Source of the DNA: Elephas maximus indicus
Lineage: Eukaryota; Chordata; Mammalia; Proboscidea; Elephantidae
NCBI RefSeq assembly: GCF_024166365.1
Contig: NC_064831.1
Coordinates: forward strand, 45,819,768 to 45,883,767
Direction of reading: 5' to 3'
DNA: 64,000 nucleotides
Position 1 is the stretch's first letter. Each line of letters begins with the position of its first letter. Both the position numbers and the translations under genes were made by a program. Below, piece after piece: positions 37,842 through 47,057 of this stretch. Under the pieces are notes generated by a model. It searched no databases, was not told the origin of the DNA, and saw only the letters and a program-made list of their open reading frames with translations.

Positions 37842-37950
37842 CTGAGGGGCAACGCCACCTCCGCCCGACTGCTGGCTGTCGCGATGGCAGCGGGCACAGC
37901 TCCGAGCGCCAGTGACGCCTCATAAAAACAACCTGCCCGCAGGCGTCCGC
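37842..37950 (-). other. CCPG1: CCPG1 noncoding exon 1 (5' end approximate)
   Basis: The donor is the CAG/GTACGG junction at 37842/37841 (minus strand), inside the CpG island. Splicing it to the acceptor at 17468 puts the start codon eleven bases into exon 2. The right edge is a guess, because no TATA box or initiator fixes the start. A minus-strand ATG at 37923 opens a short upstream frame that crosses the splice (see findings). That this is the first exon rests on position, GC content and the donor, not on coding similarity. Confidence 0.65.
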
Positions 37951-37984
37951 AGCCGGGAGGCGGTGGCCGGCGGAACCCCGCGGC

Positions 37985-38003
37985 GCATGCCGGGACTCGT
38001 AGT
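37985..38003 (-). promoter_or_regulatory. ZNF143/STAF-type motif
   Basis: On the minus strand the 19 bases read ACTACGAGTCCCGGCATGC, matching the ZNF143/THAP11-associated promoter motif (ACTACAAnTCCCAGCATGC) at 16 or so positions. It lies about 60 bases upstream of the CCPG1 upstream ATG and points toward CCPG1. Confidence 0.75.
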
Positions 38004-38042
38004 CCAGCCCGCGCCGTACAAGACTGGGCAGCGGAGGGGGGA

Positions 38043-38058
38043 ACTATAACTCCCAGGG
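38043..38058 (+). promoter_or_regulatory. second ZNF143-type motif, opposite orientation
   Basis: ACTATAACTCCCAGGG matches the core ACTAYAACTCCCAG of the same motif, without the GCATGC half. It points toward PIERCE2, 40 bases from the first site. Confidence 0.6.
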
Positions 38059-38156
38059 AACACCGCGGCCCGCCGCGGGGCGTGCGCAGGAAGCGGCGCT
38101 GCGCGGCCGCTGTCTTCACAACATCCGGGCCCCGGCGCTGGAGGGCGCCGCGGCCG

Positions 38157-38170
38157 GTTGCTATGGAGAC
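38157..38170 (+). promoter_or_regulatory. RFX X-box-like site
   Basis: GTTGCTATGGAGAC has the 6-2-6 inverted-repeat layout of an X-box (GTTGCC-AT-GGCAAC) and matches 11 of 14 positions. RFX factors acting through X-boxes drive many ciliary genes, and PIERCE2 is ciliary. The right half-site is imperfect. Confidence 0.5.
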
Positions 38171-38851
38171 TAACTACAACTGTCCTAAAGGATTCGCGGT
38201 TTCACCCGGGAGGACGGCTCCCTGGATTAGGCAGATTGGTTTACACGTATTGATCCGGCCAACGATTCACCTCTCTCTTTACTGCTTTTATCCCGTGCAG
38301 TAAAAGGCTACGTCTCCTGCGCTCACCGGCCTTCTTGCCATCCAACTGCGCTTGCCGAAAACCAACGAAGAAAGCAAGAATGAACGAGTACGGCTGGGTG
38401 GGTTTGGGTAGAGGGCTGGATGTTTTGAATGTTGGTATGCTTTGGGGCACCCTACTCCCACCCACCCTACTCCACCGCCGAAACGCCTGTCTAAGCAACT
38501 ACCGGGCTCGCAGGATTGCGTCTTAATTGGGAATAGATGCAACCTGAATCCCACTGAACCTGTAACGGTGATGACTCTGAACAAGGAAAACAGACTTCGT
38601 TAATTTTTCATTTACTTACATTGTGCCTTGTTCAAAAAAGGGTACGGGCATCGGTACACTTATACTGTTAACAGAAGCAGTAGAAAGTTAAGGTTTAATT
38701 CTGTCCCCCAATTCTGGCAAAAAAGATAAATAAGAAATGAAGGTGGTGGGCTTGAGCAGAAACTAAAGGGTGCCTCAAATTAGACCTTTTTTGTTTTTGT
38801 TTTTGACTTTGGGGGTCACTAGATTTAACATCAACTGTGACACCACACACA

Positions 38852-38873
38852 CACACACACAAATTCTAATTTT
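38852..38873. repeat. (CA)n microsatellite
   Basis: About ten CA units. Confidence 0.9.
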
Positions 38874-39058
38874 ATAGTTAAAGCATCTGCGCAGAAGTAG
38901 GCATTTTTAGTATTTTGATGGCTTTTTATCTTTTTTTCTAAGTGTGTGCATGTGCTTATACTGAGGGACTTGGAAAAATCAAAGCGAACTGTCTTTCTCT
39001 AACTCTAGGAGGGCCTGAAAATTAAATTAGTAAGAAATCTAATACTACCTGCTTGTAT

Positions 39059-39150
39059 AAATTTTTTTTAAATAATTTTTATTGTGCTTTAAGTGAAAGT
39101 TTACAAATCAAGTCAATCTCTCACATATAAACTTATATACACCTTACTAC
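39059..39150 (-). repeat. L1 3' terminal fragment
   Basis: AATAATTTTTATTGTGCTTT then GTTTACAAATCAAGTCAATC: about 90 bases of the L1 3' end, severely 5' truncated. Confidence 0.85.
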
Positions 39151-39429
39151 ATAATTGGTATAGATTTTTATACTTTTCAAGGTATTTTTGCTGGCAAATT
39201 TTAAAAGACTTAATCTTTTAAAATAATTATAATTTTAATTAACCTTTTTATCCATGAATAATTAACAGCTGTTGACATATGCTATATGCCATAAGATTTA
39301 AATTCTGTTATTATTCTTTGTATTAGATTATTTTTCTTGTTTCTAGTTTGAACTCCACATTTTGAGAATATCCAGATTTGTAGAGTGAAATCCAAATAAG
39401 AAAGCTGCAGTAAAGTGAAAACAATGGGT

Positions 39430-39645
39430 AGGAGTCCCTGGGTAGCACAAAACGTTAAGCGTGCCACTATTAGCTGAAAGGTTGGCAGTCTGAACCCACT
39501 CAGAAGCACTGTGGAAGACAGGCCTGGCTATGTGCTTCCTGAAAGTCACAGCCTTGAAAGACCTATGAGCAGTTCTGCTCTACACACATGGGGTTGCCAT
39601 GAATTGAAATGGACTCCATGGCAACTAAAACAGAAGCAATGGATG
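39430..39645 (+). repeat. AfroSINE, CAGGCC subtype
   Basis: GGAGTCCCTGGGTAGCACAA, GACAGGCCTGGCTATGTGCT and CACACATGGGGTTGCCATGA. Confidence 0.85.
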
Positions 39646-39905
39646 TTTTGTTTCTGAGTGTATAAATATTCGTTAATGTTCTCCTCGATCTAAGAGATTG
39701 AAGTAGATACTTTTCCTGGTTGTGTGACAAATTATGCTACAGATTTTACCAGCTAATTTGTCTTATTATTGACTAAATTTGGTCTTCTGTATTACATTTT
39801 GAGCCAAAGCTGATCCGAATTTGCAGCCAGTAGTAAAGGGTGTTAGTAAAGGGTGATTTGATGAAAGAGTCCTTTAGTGACTAAAGGAGGTAGTATTAAC
39901 TATAG

Positions 39906-40039
39906 CTTTCAACTCATAGTGACCTTATAGGACAGAGTAGAATTGCCCCATAAGGTTTCTAAGGAGTGCCTGGTGGTTTCGAACTTCCAGCCTTTTGGTT
40001 AGCAGCGGAGCTCTTAACCACTACGCCACCAGGGTTTCC
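39906..40039 (-). repeat. AfroSINE with target-site duplication
   Basis: Flanked by AGTATTAACTATAG (39892-39905) and AGTATTAACAATAG (40040-40053), one mismatch in 14; the 3' end is truncated. Confidence 0.92.
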
Positions 40040-40319
40040 AGTATTAACAATAGTTCTCACACCCACCACTCCCTATCCGTCCCATGCTCTTCCCCCCAAT
40101 TGCCCTGGGCAACCTGGTTAAGTGCCCATGAAGTAAATTAGGGTAGTACTTTTTCCCCACAAGTACAGGGCAGCCATCTCCCACCTGTGCTGGGGAAACC
40201 TAGATATGTTGAAAAAACCGACCTGTTGAGATATCATCAAGTCTTAGGATTCTGGTGACTTACTATTATCTAATGTCGTGGTTTTGATATTTAAAACAAA
40301 TTAATAAACAGTGTCAAAG

Positions 40320-40440
40320 AATAAACAGCCAGATCTGATGAGTATATGATTGATCTGAGACTCAGGAAACCTGAGTTCTACTTTCAGCTTTGCCAGCTTC
40401 CTTACAGGGCTATGTGTAACAGTAAATCATCATATACTAA
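40320..40440 (+). repeat. MIR element
   Basis: ACTCAGGAAACCTGAGTTCT then AGCTTTGCCAGCTTCCTTAC resembles the MIR head. Confidence 0.55.
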
Positions 40441-40534
40441 TGTAAAGTATTATTAACCCAGAAGTTTCAGAAACAAATTCTGAAGATCATATATGCATCA
40501 AAGTGAACCTGCAAAATGAAAATGATAAAAATGG

Positions 40535-40710
40535 TTTCCATTTATATAGCAATTTATCGTTTACCTCCGCTTCTCACTTCATCCTCACAACCACAGGAGT
40601 TAGGGCAGATATTTTACCAGTTTTACAGAGCTATACAAGCACAGGTGAAATGAACTGATAAAGGACTGGAACCCAGGTCACAGTTCCTGCCTTGTGTACT
40701 TCTCCAACAC
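40535..40710 (-). repeat. MIR element
   Basis: CTTCATCCTCACAACCACAG, GATATTTTACCAGTTTTACA and TGGAACCCAGGTCACAGTTC read as reverse-oriented MIR. Confidence 0.7.
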
Positions 40711-40924
40711 AGTTCAAAATCATTCAGATCTGAGCAAAGGAAAGTGGACTGAATACTTCACATGTGCAGATTTGATTGATGATCAAGATTTCAACACAAC
40801 AAGGTTTTCTTTATTCTAAAATTTTGACTTTGCTATGATATTCGTTAGAATTATGAAGGAATTCAGGGTGAGATGAATGATGCCAAAGAGAAACCTAGCT
40901 AATCTGACCCAAATTTGAAACTCA

Positions 40925-41020
40925 AAGAGGCTTTGTCCTCACTTAGCATGACACAACAGCTCTGTAAATATTCTTATCTCCATTTTAGAGTTGAAGAAAC
41001 TGAGACTATATGCCTACTTC
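40925..41020 (-). repeat. MIR fragment
   Basis: ATTCTTATCTCCATTTTAGA then TTGAAGAAACTGAGACTATA. Confidence 0.6.
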
Positions 41021-41024
41021 TTCT

Positions 41025-41205
41025 TGTTGTCAGTTGCCATCTAGTGGATTCTGACTCATGGCAACCCCATGTACTGTAGAGCACAACTGCTCCACAGGGT
41101 TTTCGTGGCTGGTGGCTGTGACCTTTAGGAAGCCAATCCTAGGCCTGTCTTCCCAGGTGCCTCTGGGTGGGTTCAACCACAAACCTTTCTGTGAGTAGTG
41201 GAGAG
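41025..41205 (-). repeat. AfroSINE, CAGGCC subtype
   Basis: TTGTCAGTTGCCATCTAGTG, CATGGCAACCCCATGTACTG and GTGCCTCTGGGTGGGTTCAA, reverse-oriented. Confidence 0.78.
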
Positions 41206-41352
41206 ATGTAGGATATTCTTAAAGGGTCTCAGCCTCATGAATATCGTCACGACTGTAGGGTCTTGAGAGAAAAAGAATAGAACTTTATATAAGCAATCTT
41301 CTACTACTTAATTCAACCTAAAAAAAGTCACACCGACAGTACCCTGCCAACC

Positions 41353-41687
41353 ACTATTAGGTTATTTAGCTATAATATTAGGTTATTTAGCTGCACTATT
41401 AGGTTATTTAGCTCACTATTACATTATTTAGCTGTAGATTAGGTTATTTAGCTGCACTATTAGGTTATTTAGCTGCAATATTAGGTTATTTAGCAAGTCG
41501 GAATCAACTCGAAGGCAATGGGTTTTTTTAGCTGTACTATGAGGTTATTTAGCTAGGATATTAGGTTATTTAGCTACACTATTAGGTTATTTAGCTGCAC
41601 TATTAGGTTATTTAGTTACAATATTATGTTATTTAGCTACAATATTACGTTATTTAGCTACAATATTACATTATTTAGCTGCAATAA
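41353..41687. repeat. 21-bp minisatellite, about 14 copies
   Basis: Consensus about ATTAGGTTATTTAGCTGCACT repeated head-to-tail 14 times with point differences (TATAAT, CACT, TACAAT variants). Array broken once by a 35-base SINE tail at 41495-41529. Lies in the PIERCE2 intron. Confidence 0.95.
41495..41529 (+). repeat. AfroSINE tail inserted in minisatellite
   Basis: AAGTCGGAATCAACTCGAAG then GCAATGGG and a T-run equals the SINE 3' end. TTTAGC occurs on both sides, so a short target-site duplication is possible. Confidence 0.8.
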
Positions 41688-42269
41688 CAGAAATTTTGAT
41701 CTAGAAGGTTTTTAGGTCAGATCTTAACTAGACCAGAGGCTGCCAAGTTTTGTTTTTTTTTAACCAACAAAGTTATTTTTTGCTTTCATGGACATCACAG
41801 AGTGCACTTATCAAGGGCCTTATCACAAGTAAATATACACTTTTCACTATGCCTTTAGGATAATTAAAATTCACTTAGAGTGTCCTGTTGCTACATTTGG
41901 AGACCCCTGTTATCTGAATCCTCAAATTAGAAAACAAAGTCATATACTCTATCTCCTCTGTCTTATAGAGCTTAAATCCTTGTAGAACAATTTTGTCAAA
42001 CCACACAGCTATTATTACTGCCAACATTAGAATCCAGAACTGGTGACACCTATTTTGTGCTTTTTATAACTCTTATAGGAGGAGGTATACAAATAAAAAC
42101 AAGTTTCCCAATTAGTCTGTTTGACAAGCTCCTGTATAATCGATGCAGCTGTCATTATTATTCGGCCCTACAGCCCTCTCTCTCCATATCCCGACACTCC
42201 TCAGCCCCTCTCCCAAAGGCCTCTTTACCTCCTGCCCAGAGTTTCATGCCAACCTTGTATGTAGCCTTG

Positions 42270-42440
42270 TACTCCATGTGTGATCCAGGGACCAGCAGCA
42301 GGAGCATGGGGCCTCGTTAGAAATAAAGAATCTTGGCCCTGATCCAGATCTGCTGAGTCAGAAATCTATATTTTAACAAGATTCCTGAGTGTTTCGTATG
42401 CACATTAAAGTATGAGGAGCACTGTCCTAGAGAACAGCCC
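42270..42440 (+). repeat. MER5-like hAT element
   Basis: GTGATCCAGGGACCAGCAGC, CTCGTTAGAAATAAAGAATC and CACATTAAAGTATGAGGAGC match the MER5A type of nonautonomous hAT element. Confidence 0.65.
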
Positions 42441-42489
42441 TACTTTGGACATCTAGTTTCAGATAACATCTCAGTGTTAATAATAGGTA

Positions 42490-43068
42490 GTTACTTGGAT
42501 CCACAATCAACACCCATGGAAGCAGCACTCAAGAAATCAAAACACCCATTGTATTGGGCAAATCAGCTGCAAGAGATCTCTTCAAAGTGTTGAAAAGCAA
42601 AGATGTCACCTTGAAGACTAAGGTGCGCCTAACCCAAGCTATCGTGTTTTCAGTCGCCTCATATGCATGCAAAAGCTGGACAATAAATAAGGAAGACCAA
42701 AAAAGAATTGATGCCTTTGAATTGTGGTGCTGGCGAAGAATATCATATATACCATGGACTGCCAAAAGAACAGTATAACCAGAATGCTCCTTAGAAGCAA
42801 AGATGGCAAGACCAAGTCTCACATACTTTGGACATGTTATCAGGAGGCATCTGTCCCTGCAGAAGGACATCATGTTTGTTAAAGTATAGGGTCAGGGAAA
42901 AAGAGGAAGACCCTCAACGAGATGGATTAACACAGTGGTTGCAACAATGGGCTCAAGTATAGCAACAACTGTGATGATGTCACAGGACCAAGCAGTGTTT
43001 CATTCTGTTGTGCATAGGGTTCCTATGACTCAGAACTACTGGACTGCATCTAACAACAAGGAAATACC
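42490..43068 (+). repeat. RTE/BovB-type LINE 3' end
   Basis: Sense copy: GATCCACAATCAACACCCAT to ATCTAACAACAAGGAA. The frame at 42554-42778 reads RTE polymerase C-terminal residues (LFKVLKSKDVTLKTKVRLTQ) before a frame break. Confidence 0.92.
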
Positions 43069-43270
43069 AGGACCCCCACTGACTCAGAGGCTAAGCAGCC
43101 TGGCTGCTAGTCAAAAGGTCAGTGGTTTGAATCCACCAGCTGCTTTGTGGGAGAAAGATGTGGTGGTCTGCTTCCATAAAGATTTCAGCCTTGGAAACCC
43201 TATGGGGCAGTTCTTACTCTGTCCTGTAGGGTTGCTATGAGTCAGAATCAGTGGCATCAGAGTTGGTTAC
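43069..43270 (+). repeat. AfroSINE, long subtype
   Basis: ACTCAGAGGCTAAGCAGCCT, GGGAGAAAGATGTGGTGGTC and GGTTGCTATGAGTCAGAATC; abuts the RTE 3' end. Confidence 0.88.
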
Positions 43271-43575
43271 GTTTTTAAGAAACTACCAAGATTTTGTTTC
43301 TGATTAGCAAGGTCAAGGGAACGAAGTCAGTTTGTGTACCTTAAAGGTGGCTAGCTCAGCAACAAGTGGAGGCTCAAACAAGATACTCATGACATATTGG
43401 CCTCATTCCCAAGAACTCACTAATAAAATTCCTCAAAACAGGATTTTCTTTCCTGAGGCAAAGGTTAAAGGCCCTCAGCTCAAGATATGAAGACAATAAA
43501 ACAACTGAACACTTCAAACCTTTGTAAATTACGATATCAGTTTTTGAAGAAATGGATAGTAACCTGGAAAGTGAA
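43271..43575. other. PIERCE2 intron spacer between opposed RTE copies
   Basis: About 300 bases with no recognised gene or repeat. Confidence 0.5.
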
Positions 43576-43579
43576 GTTG

Positions 43580-45790
43580 TTAGTTGCCATAGAATCAGCT
43601 TTGACTCATGGTGACTTCTGTGTAGCAGAATAAAATATTGCTTGGTCCTGCATCATCTTTATGATCATTGGTATGTTTGGGTCCATTGTTACAGCTATTG
43701 TGTCAATCCATCTCATGGAGGGTTTCCCTCATTTTCATTGACACTCTACTTAACCAAACATGATGTCCTTTTCTAGGGACTAGCCTTTCCTGATTGTGTC
43801 CAAAGTAGGCAAGACAAAATCTCCCCATCTCCCCGTAGCTTCTAAGGAATAGTCTGGTTGTATTTCTTCTAAGACTGATTGGTTCATTCTTTTGGCAGTC
43901 CGTGGTGTATTCAGTATTCCTAACAAACACAACAGTTCAAATACATCAACTCCTATCTTCCTTTTTCATTATCCAACTTTCGCATGCATATGAGGTGACT
44001 GGAAAGACCATGGCTTGGGTCAGGCACACCTTAGTCCTCAAAGTGATACCCTTGGTTTTTTAAAATAGGAAAGAGGTCTTTGGCAGCAGATTTGCCCAAT
44101 GCAACACATTTGATTTCCTGACTGCTGTTTCCATGGACGTTGATTACTGACTCAAGTGGAATGACAACTTCAATTTCTTCTCCATTTACCATGATGTTTA
44201 TAGATCTAGTATTGAGCATTTTCATTTTCTTCACATTCAGGCATAATCCATACTGCATGCTATAGCCTTTGACCTCCATCAGTAAGTGCTTCAAGTCATC
44301 TTCATTTTCAGCAAGAAAGACTGTGCCATCTGCATATTGCCATTATTAATGAGTCTTCTGCCAATCCTCCTGCCACATTCTTTTTCATATAGGCTGGCTT
44401 CTCATTTGCTTAGCATACAGATTGCTTTTCTGATTTTAAACCGTGCAGTATCCCCTTGTTCTGGTTGAACGACTGCCTCTTGATCCATGTACAAGTTCCA
44501 CATGAGCTCAGTTAAGTGTTCTGGAATTCCCATTCTTTGCAATGTTATCCATAATTTGTTATGATCCACACAGTCGAATGAATGCCTTCCACACAGTAGT
44601 TGATGAAACACAGATAAACATCTTTTTTGCATTCTCTGCTTTTGGCCAAGATCATCTAACAGTAGCAGTGCTATCCCTTGTTTTATGTCCTCTTCTGAAT
44701 CCAGCTTGAACTTCTGGCACGTCCCTGTTCATATACAGCTGCAGTCGTTTTTGAATTATCTTCAGCAGAATTTTGTTAGCTTGTGATATTAATGACATTA
44801 TTTAATAATTTCCACATTCCATTTGATCATCTTTCTTTGGAATGGGCACGAATATGGATCTCTGCTGGTTGGTCAGGTAGCTGTCTTCCAATTTCTTAAC
44901 ATAGACGAGTAAGTATTTCTAGCTTTGCCTTCATTTGTTGAAGCATCTCAGTTGGTATTCTGTCAATTCCTACAGGCTTGTTTTTCACCAGTGCCTGTGG
45001 TGCATCTTAAACTTCTCCTTCTGTACCAGCAGTTCTGGAAACCCTGGTGGCATAGTGGTTAAGTGCTACGGCTGCTAACCAAAGGGTCAGCAGTTTGAAT
45101 CCACCAGATGCTCCTTGGAAACTCTATGGGGCAGTTCTACTCTGCCCTATAGGGTCGCTACGATTTGGAATCGACTCAACAGCACTGGGTTTGGTTTGGT
45201 TTTTTGGTACCAGCAGTTCTTGATCTGCTACCTCCACCACCCTTCTGTCAGCTTGTCATACAGTGGTGGCTTCTGCGTTATTGCTATGATGCTTGAAGCT
45301 ACGCCACCGATATTTCAAGTACCAGCAGGGTTACCCATGGTGGACAAGTTTCAGTGGAGCTTCCAGACTAAGACAGAAAAGGAAGGAAAGCCTGGCAATC
45401 TACTTTCTAAAACTTAGCCAATGAAAATCATATGGATCACAACAGCAAATTGCCCAATATACTGCTGGAAGCTGCGCCTCTCCCCCAGGTCAGAAAAAAG
45501 GCACTCAAAATATGACTGGGGAAGAGCTGCCTTCTCAAAATAGTCAACAGTAATGACACAGATGGAATAAACTTTATTTCCTGATGTGGCACGACTCAAA
45601 ATGAGAATAGCAATATCCATTAGTGATCAGAACGGGACTGTATGAATTATGAATCAAGGAGAATTGGAAGTCATCAAAAATGACAGGTAATTGATTGAAG
45701 ATCCATGTACTAGGTGTTAATGAGCTGAAATGGACTGGTGTTGCCATTTTCAATCCTACGATTAGTAGTCTACTACCAGCCTGCAGAGTA
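43580..45790 (-). repeat. RTE/BovB-type LINE with inverted 5' end
   Basis: 43580-45240 is reverse-oriented RTE from the 3' tail through the reverse transcriptase (the minus-strand frame at 44402-44632 includes GRHSFDCVDHNKLWITLQRM then GIPEHLTELMWNLYMDQEAV). From about 45241 to 45790 the orientation flips: it reads sense RTE 5' end (TCTGTCAGCTTGTCATACAG to GTGGCACGACTCAAAATGAG). The central part is missing. A SINE at 45037-45206 lies inside. Confidence 0.88.
45037..45206 (+). repeat. AfroSINE with perfect 14-bp target-site duplication
   Basis: Full-length, head GGAAACCCTGGTGGCATAGT, T-rich GGTTTGGTTTGG tail. GTACCAGCAGTTCT occurs at 45023-45036 and again at 45207-45220. Confidence 0.97.
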
Positions 45791-45792
45791 AA

Positions 45793-46010
45793 AACCAAAA
45801 CCAAACCAAATACATTTTCGTCAAGTCAATTCTGACTCATAGCGACCCTGTAGGACAGAGAGGAACTGTCCCATAGGGTCTCCAAGGCTGCCAATCTTTA
45901 TGGAAGCAGACTGCCACATCTTTCTCCTGCAGACCGCCTGGTGGATTTGAACCATTGACCTTTCAGTTAACAGCAGAGCACTTAACCACTGTGCCACCAG
46001 GGTTATTCAC
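45793..46010 (-). repeat. AfroSINE, long subtype
   Basis: CCAAAACCAAACCAAATACA, GACTGCCACATCTTTCTCCT and CACTGTGCCACCAGGGTTAT, reverse-oriented. Confidence 0.9.
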
Positions 46011-46292
46011 CTAGAGAGTAGAAGAGATAAAAGACCAGCAATTTCACCTCTAGCACCTACATTTACAATAGGTAAAGTTACAATAAGAAGAAACCTTTTT
46101 CTCCTTTTAGAAAAACAGCAGCAAAACACGCATCCTTGGACTGGGTTTTCAAAAAGCTATCATATGATCCCTGAGATATGTCAGACTTTAAGAACCCTTC
46201 TGAAGAGTTTCTTTGCCTCATGATTGTCATTAAAATAAGGCAAAACATGAGTATTCAGTATGCTACACTAGGAATCTGCCTCATTTTACAAA

Positions 46293-46636
46293 TGCCTTAG
46301 CTATCTAGTGCTGCTGTAACAGAAATACACAAGCCAATGGCTTTAACAAAGAAAAATTTATTCTCTCACAGTCTAGTAGGTTACAAGTCCAAATTCAGGG
46401 TGTCAGCTCCAGGGGAAGGCTTTCTCTCTTTGTTAGCTCTTGAGGAAGGTCCTTGTCCTCAATCTTCCCCTGGGCGAGGAACATCTCCGGTGCAGGGACC
46501 CTGGGTCCAAAGGACATGCCCTGCTCCTGGTGCTGATTTCTTGGTGGTATGAGGTCCCCAACTCTCTGCTTGCTTCCCTTTCCTTCTATCTCTTGAGAGA
46601 GAAAAGGTGGTGCAGGCCCCACCCCAGTGGCTACAG
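46293..46636 (-). repeat. MaLR-type LTR, truncated
   Basis: Same family as 18237-18748: CTAGTGCTGCTGTAACAGAA, AATTTATTCTCTCACAGTCT and GGGTCCAAAGGACATGCCCT. Breaks off at about 46636 where an RTE tail begins. Confidence 0.8.
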
Positions 46637-46757
46637 TGAGCTCAAGCATAGCAACGATTGTAAGGATGGCGCAGGACCAGGCAGTGTTGCATTCTGTTGT
46701 GCATAGGGTCGCTATAAGTTGGAACTGACTTGACAGTACCTAACAACAATAACAACA
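46637..46757 (+). repeat. RTE/BovB-type 3' tail
   Basis: CTCAAGCATAGCAACGATTG, GGACCAGGCAGTGTTGCATT and GGGTCGCTATAAGTTGGAAC then CCTAACAACAATAACAAC. Confidence 0.85.
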
Positions 46758-47057
46758 TTTGTGAATTTCCCAATAGAAGTGCAAACGAAAGTGAATTTGC
46801 GAACGATTAGTTACTGCAAATCTTTCAGAAACAAAAATCTCAAGGTGAGAGTTTATTAAACAAAAAGTCTACTTAGTAGCAGAACTTCAGAGAACCCTAT
46901 CAACTTGTAATTATTTTGAGATAATTAAACTAGGCCTGGATTAATATTTATCTCACACCAACATAAGGCTGAGGAAGAAACTTACCTATTTAAGAAACTT
47001 TCAAGCACATTATTTTTATGTAACTAAAATTAGCATCCACCTAATCAGTCAAACGAC

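Larger units (their letters stand above)
1..37950 (-). other. CCPG1: CCPG1 gene, 5' part (exon 1 to exon 7; continues left of window)
   Basis: Six coding exons and a noncoding first exon on the minus strand join into one reading frame giving residues 1-280 of cell cycle progression protein 1, which is about 757 residues in human. CCPG1 is a single-pass ER membrane protein that acts as an ER-phagy receptor: its cytosolic N-terminus binds Atg8-family proteins through a LIR and FIP200 through FIR motifs, while the luminal coiled-coil and C-terminal parts lie in exons left of this window. All six introns seen have GT donors and AG acceptors and keep phase. The approximate transcription start in the CpG island is inferred from the exon 1 donor and GC content; the exact start is not visible. 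The gene spans at least 37 kb here, mostly repeat-filled intron. Confidence 0.95.
37200..38250. promoter_or_regulatory. CpG island, divergent CCPG1/PIERCE2 promoter
   Basis: This is the only long GC- and CpG-rich stretch outside the L1 5' end; the flanks are AT-rich intron. It contains the CCPG1 exon 1 donor on the minus strand and lies upstream of PIERCE2 on the plus strand. No TATA box was seen, which fits a dispersed housekeeping-type promoter. Two ZNF143-like motifs and one X-box-like motif lie within 190 bases of each other on its right side (37985-38170), between the inferred starts of the two genes. Confidence 0.85.

Noticed and set aside
37508..38119. Long open frames on both strands of the CpG island
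   Set aside because: GC-rich sequence has few stop codons; composition is Pro/Arg/Ala/Gly-rich and matches no known protein.
38163..38198. ATG in the X-box-like site as the PIERCE2 start
   Set aside because: It gives a compatible phase but needs a poor donor and about twice the expected number of residues; left as an open question.
41353..41687. Regular 21-bp repeats as a CRISPR-like array
   Set aside because: No spacers between units, mammalian context, simple head-to-tail minisatellite.
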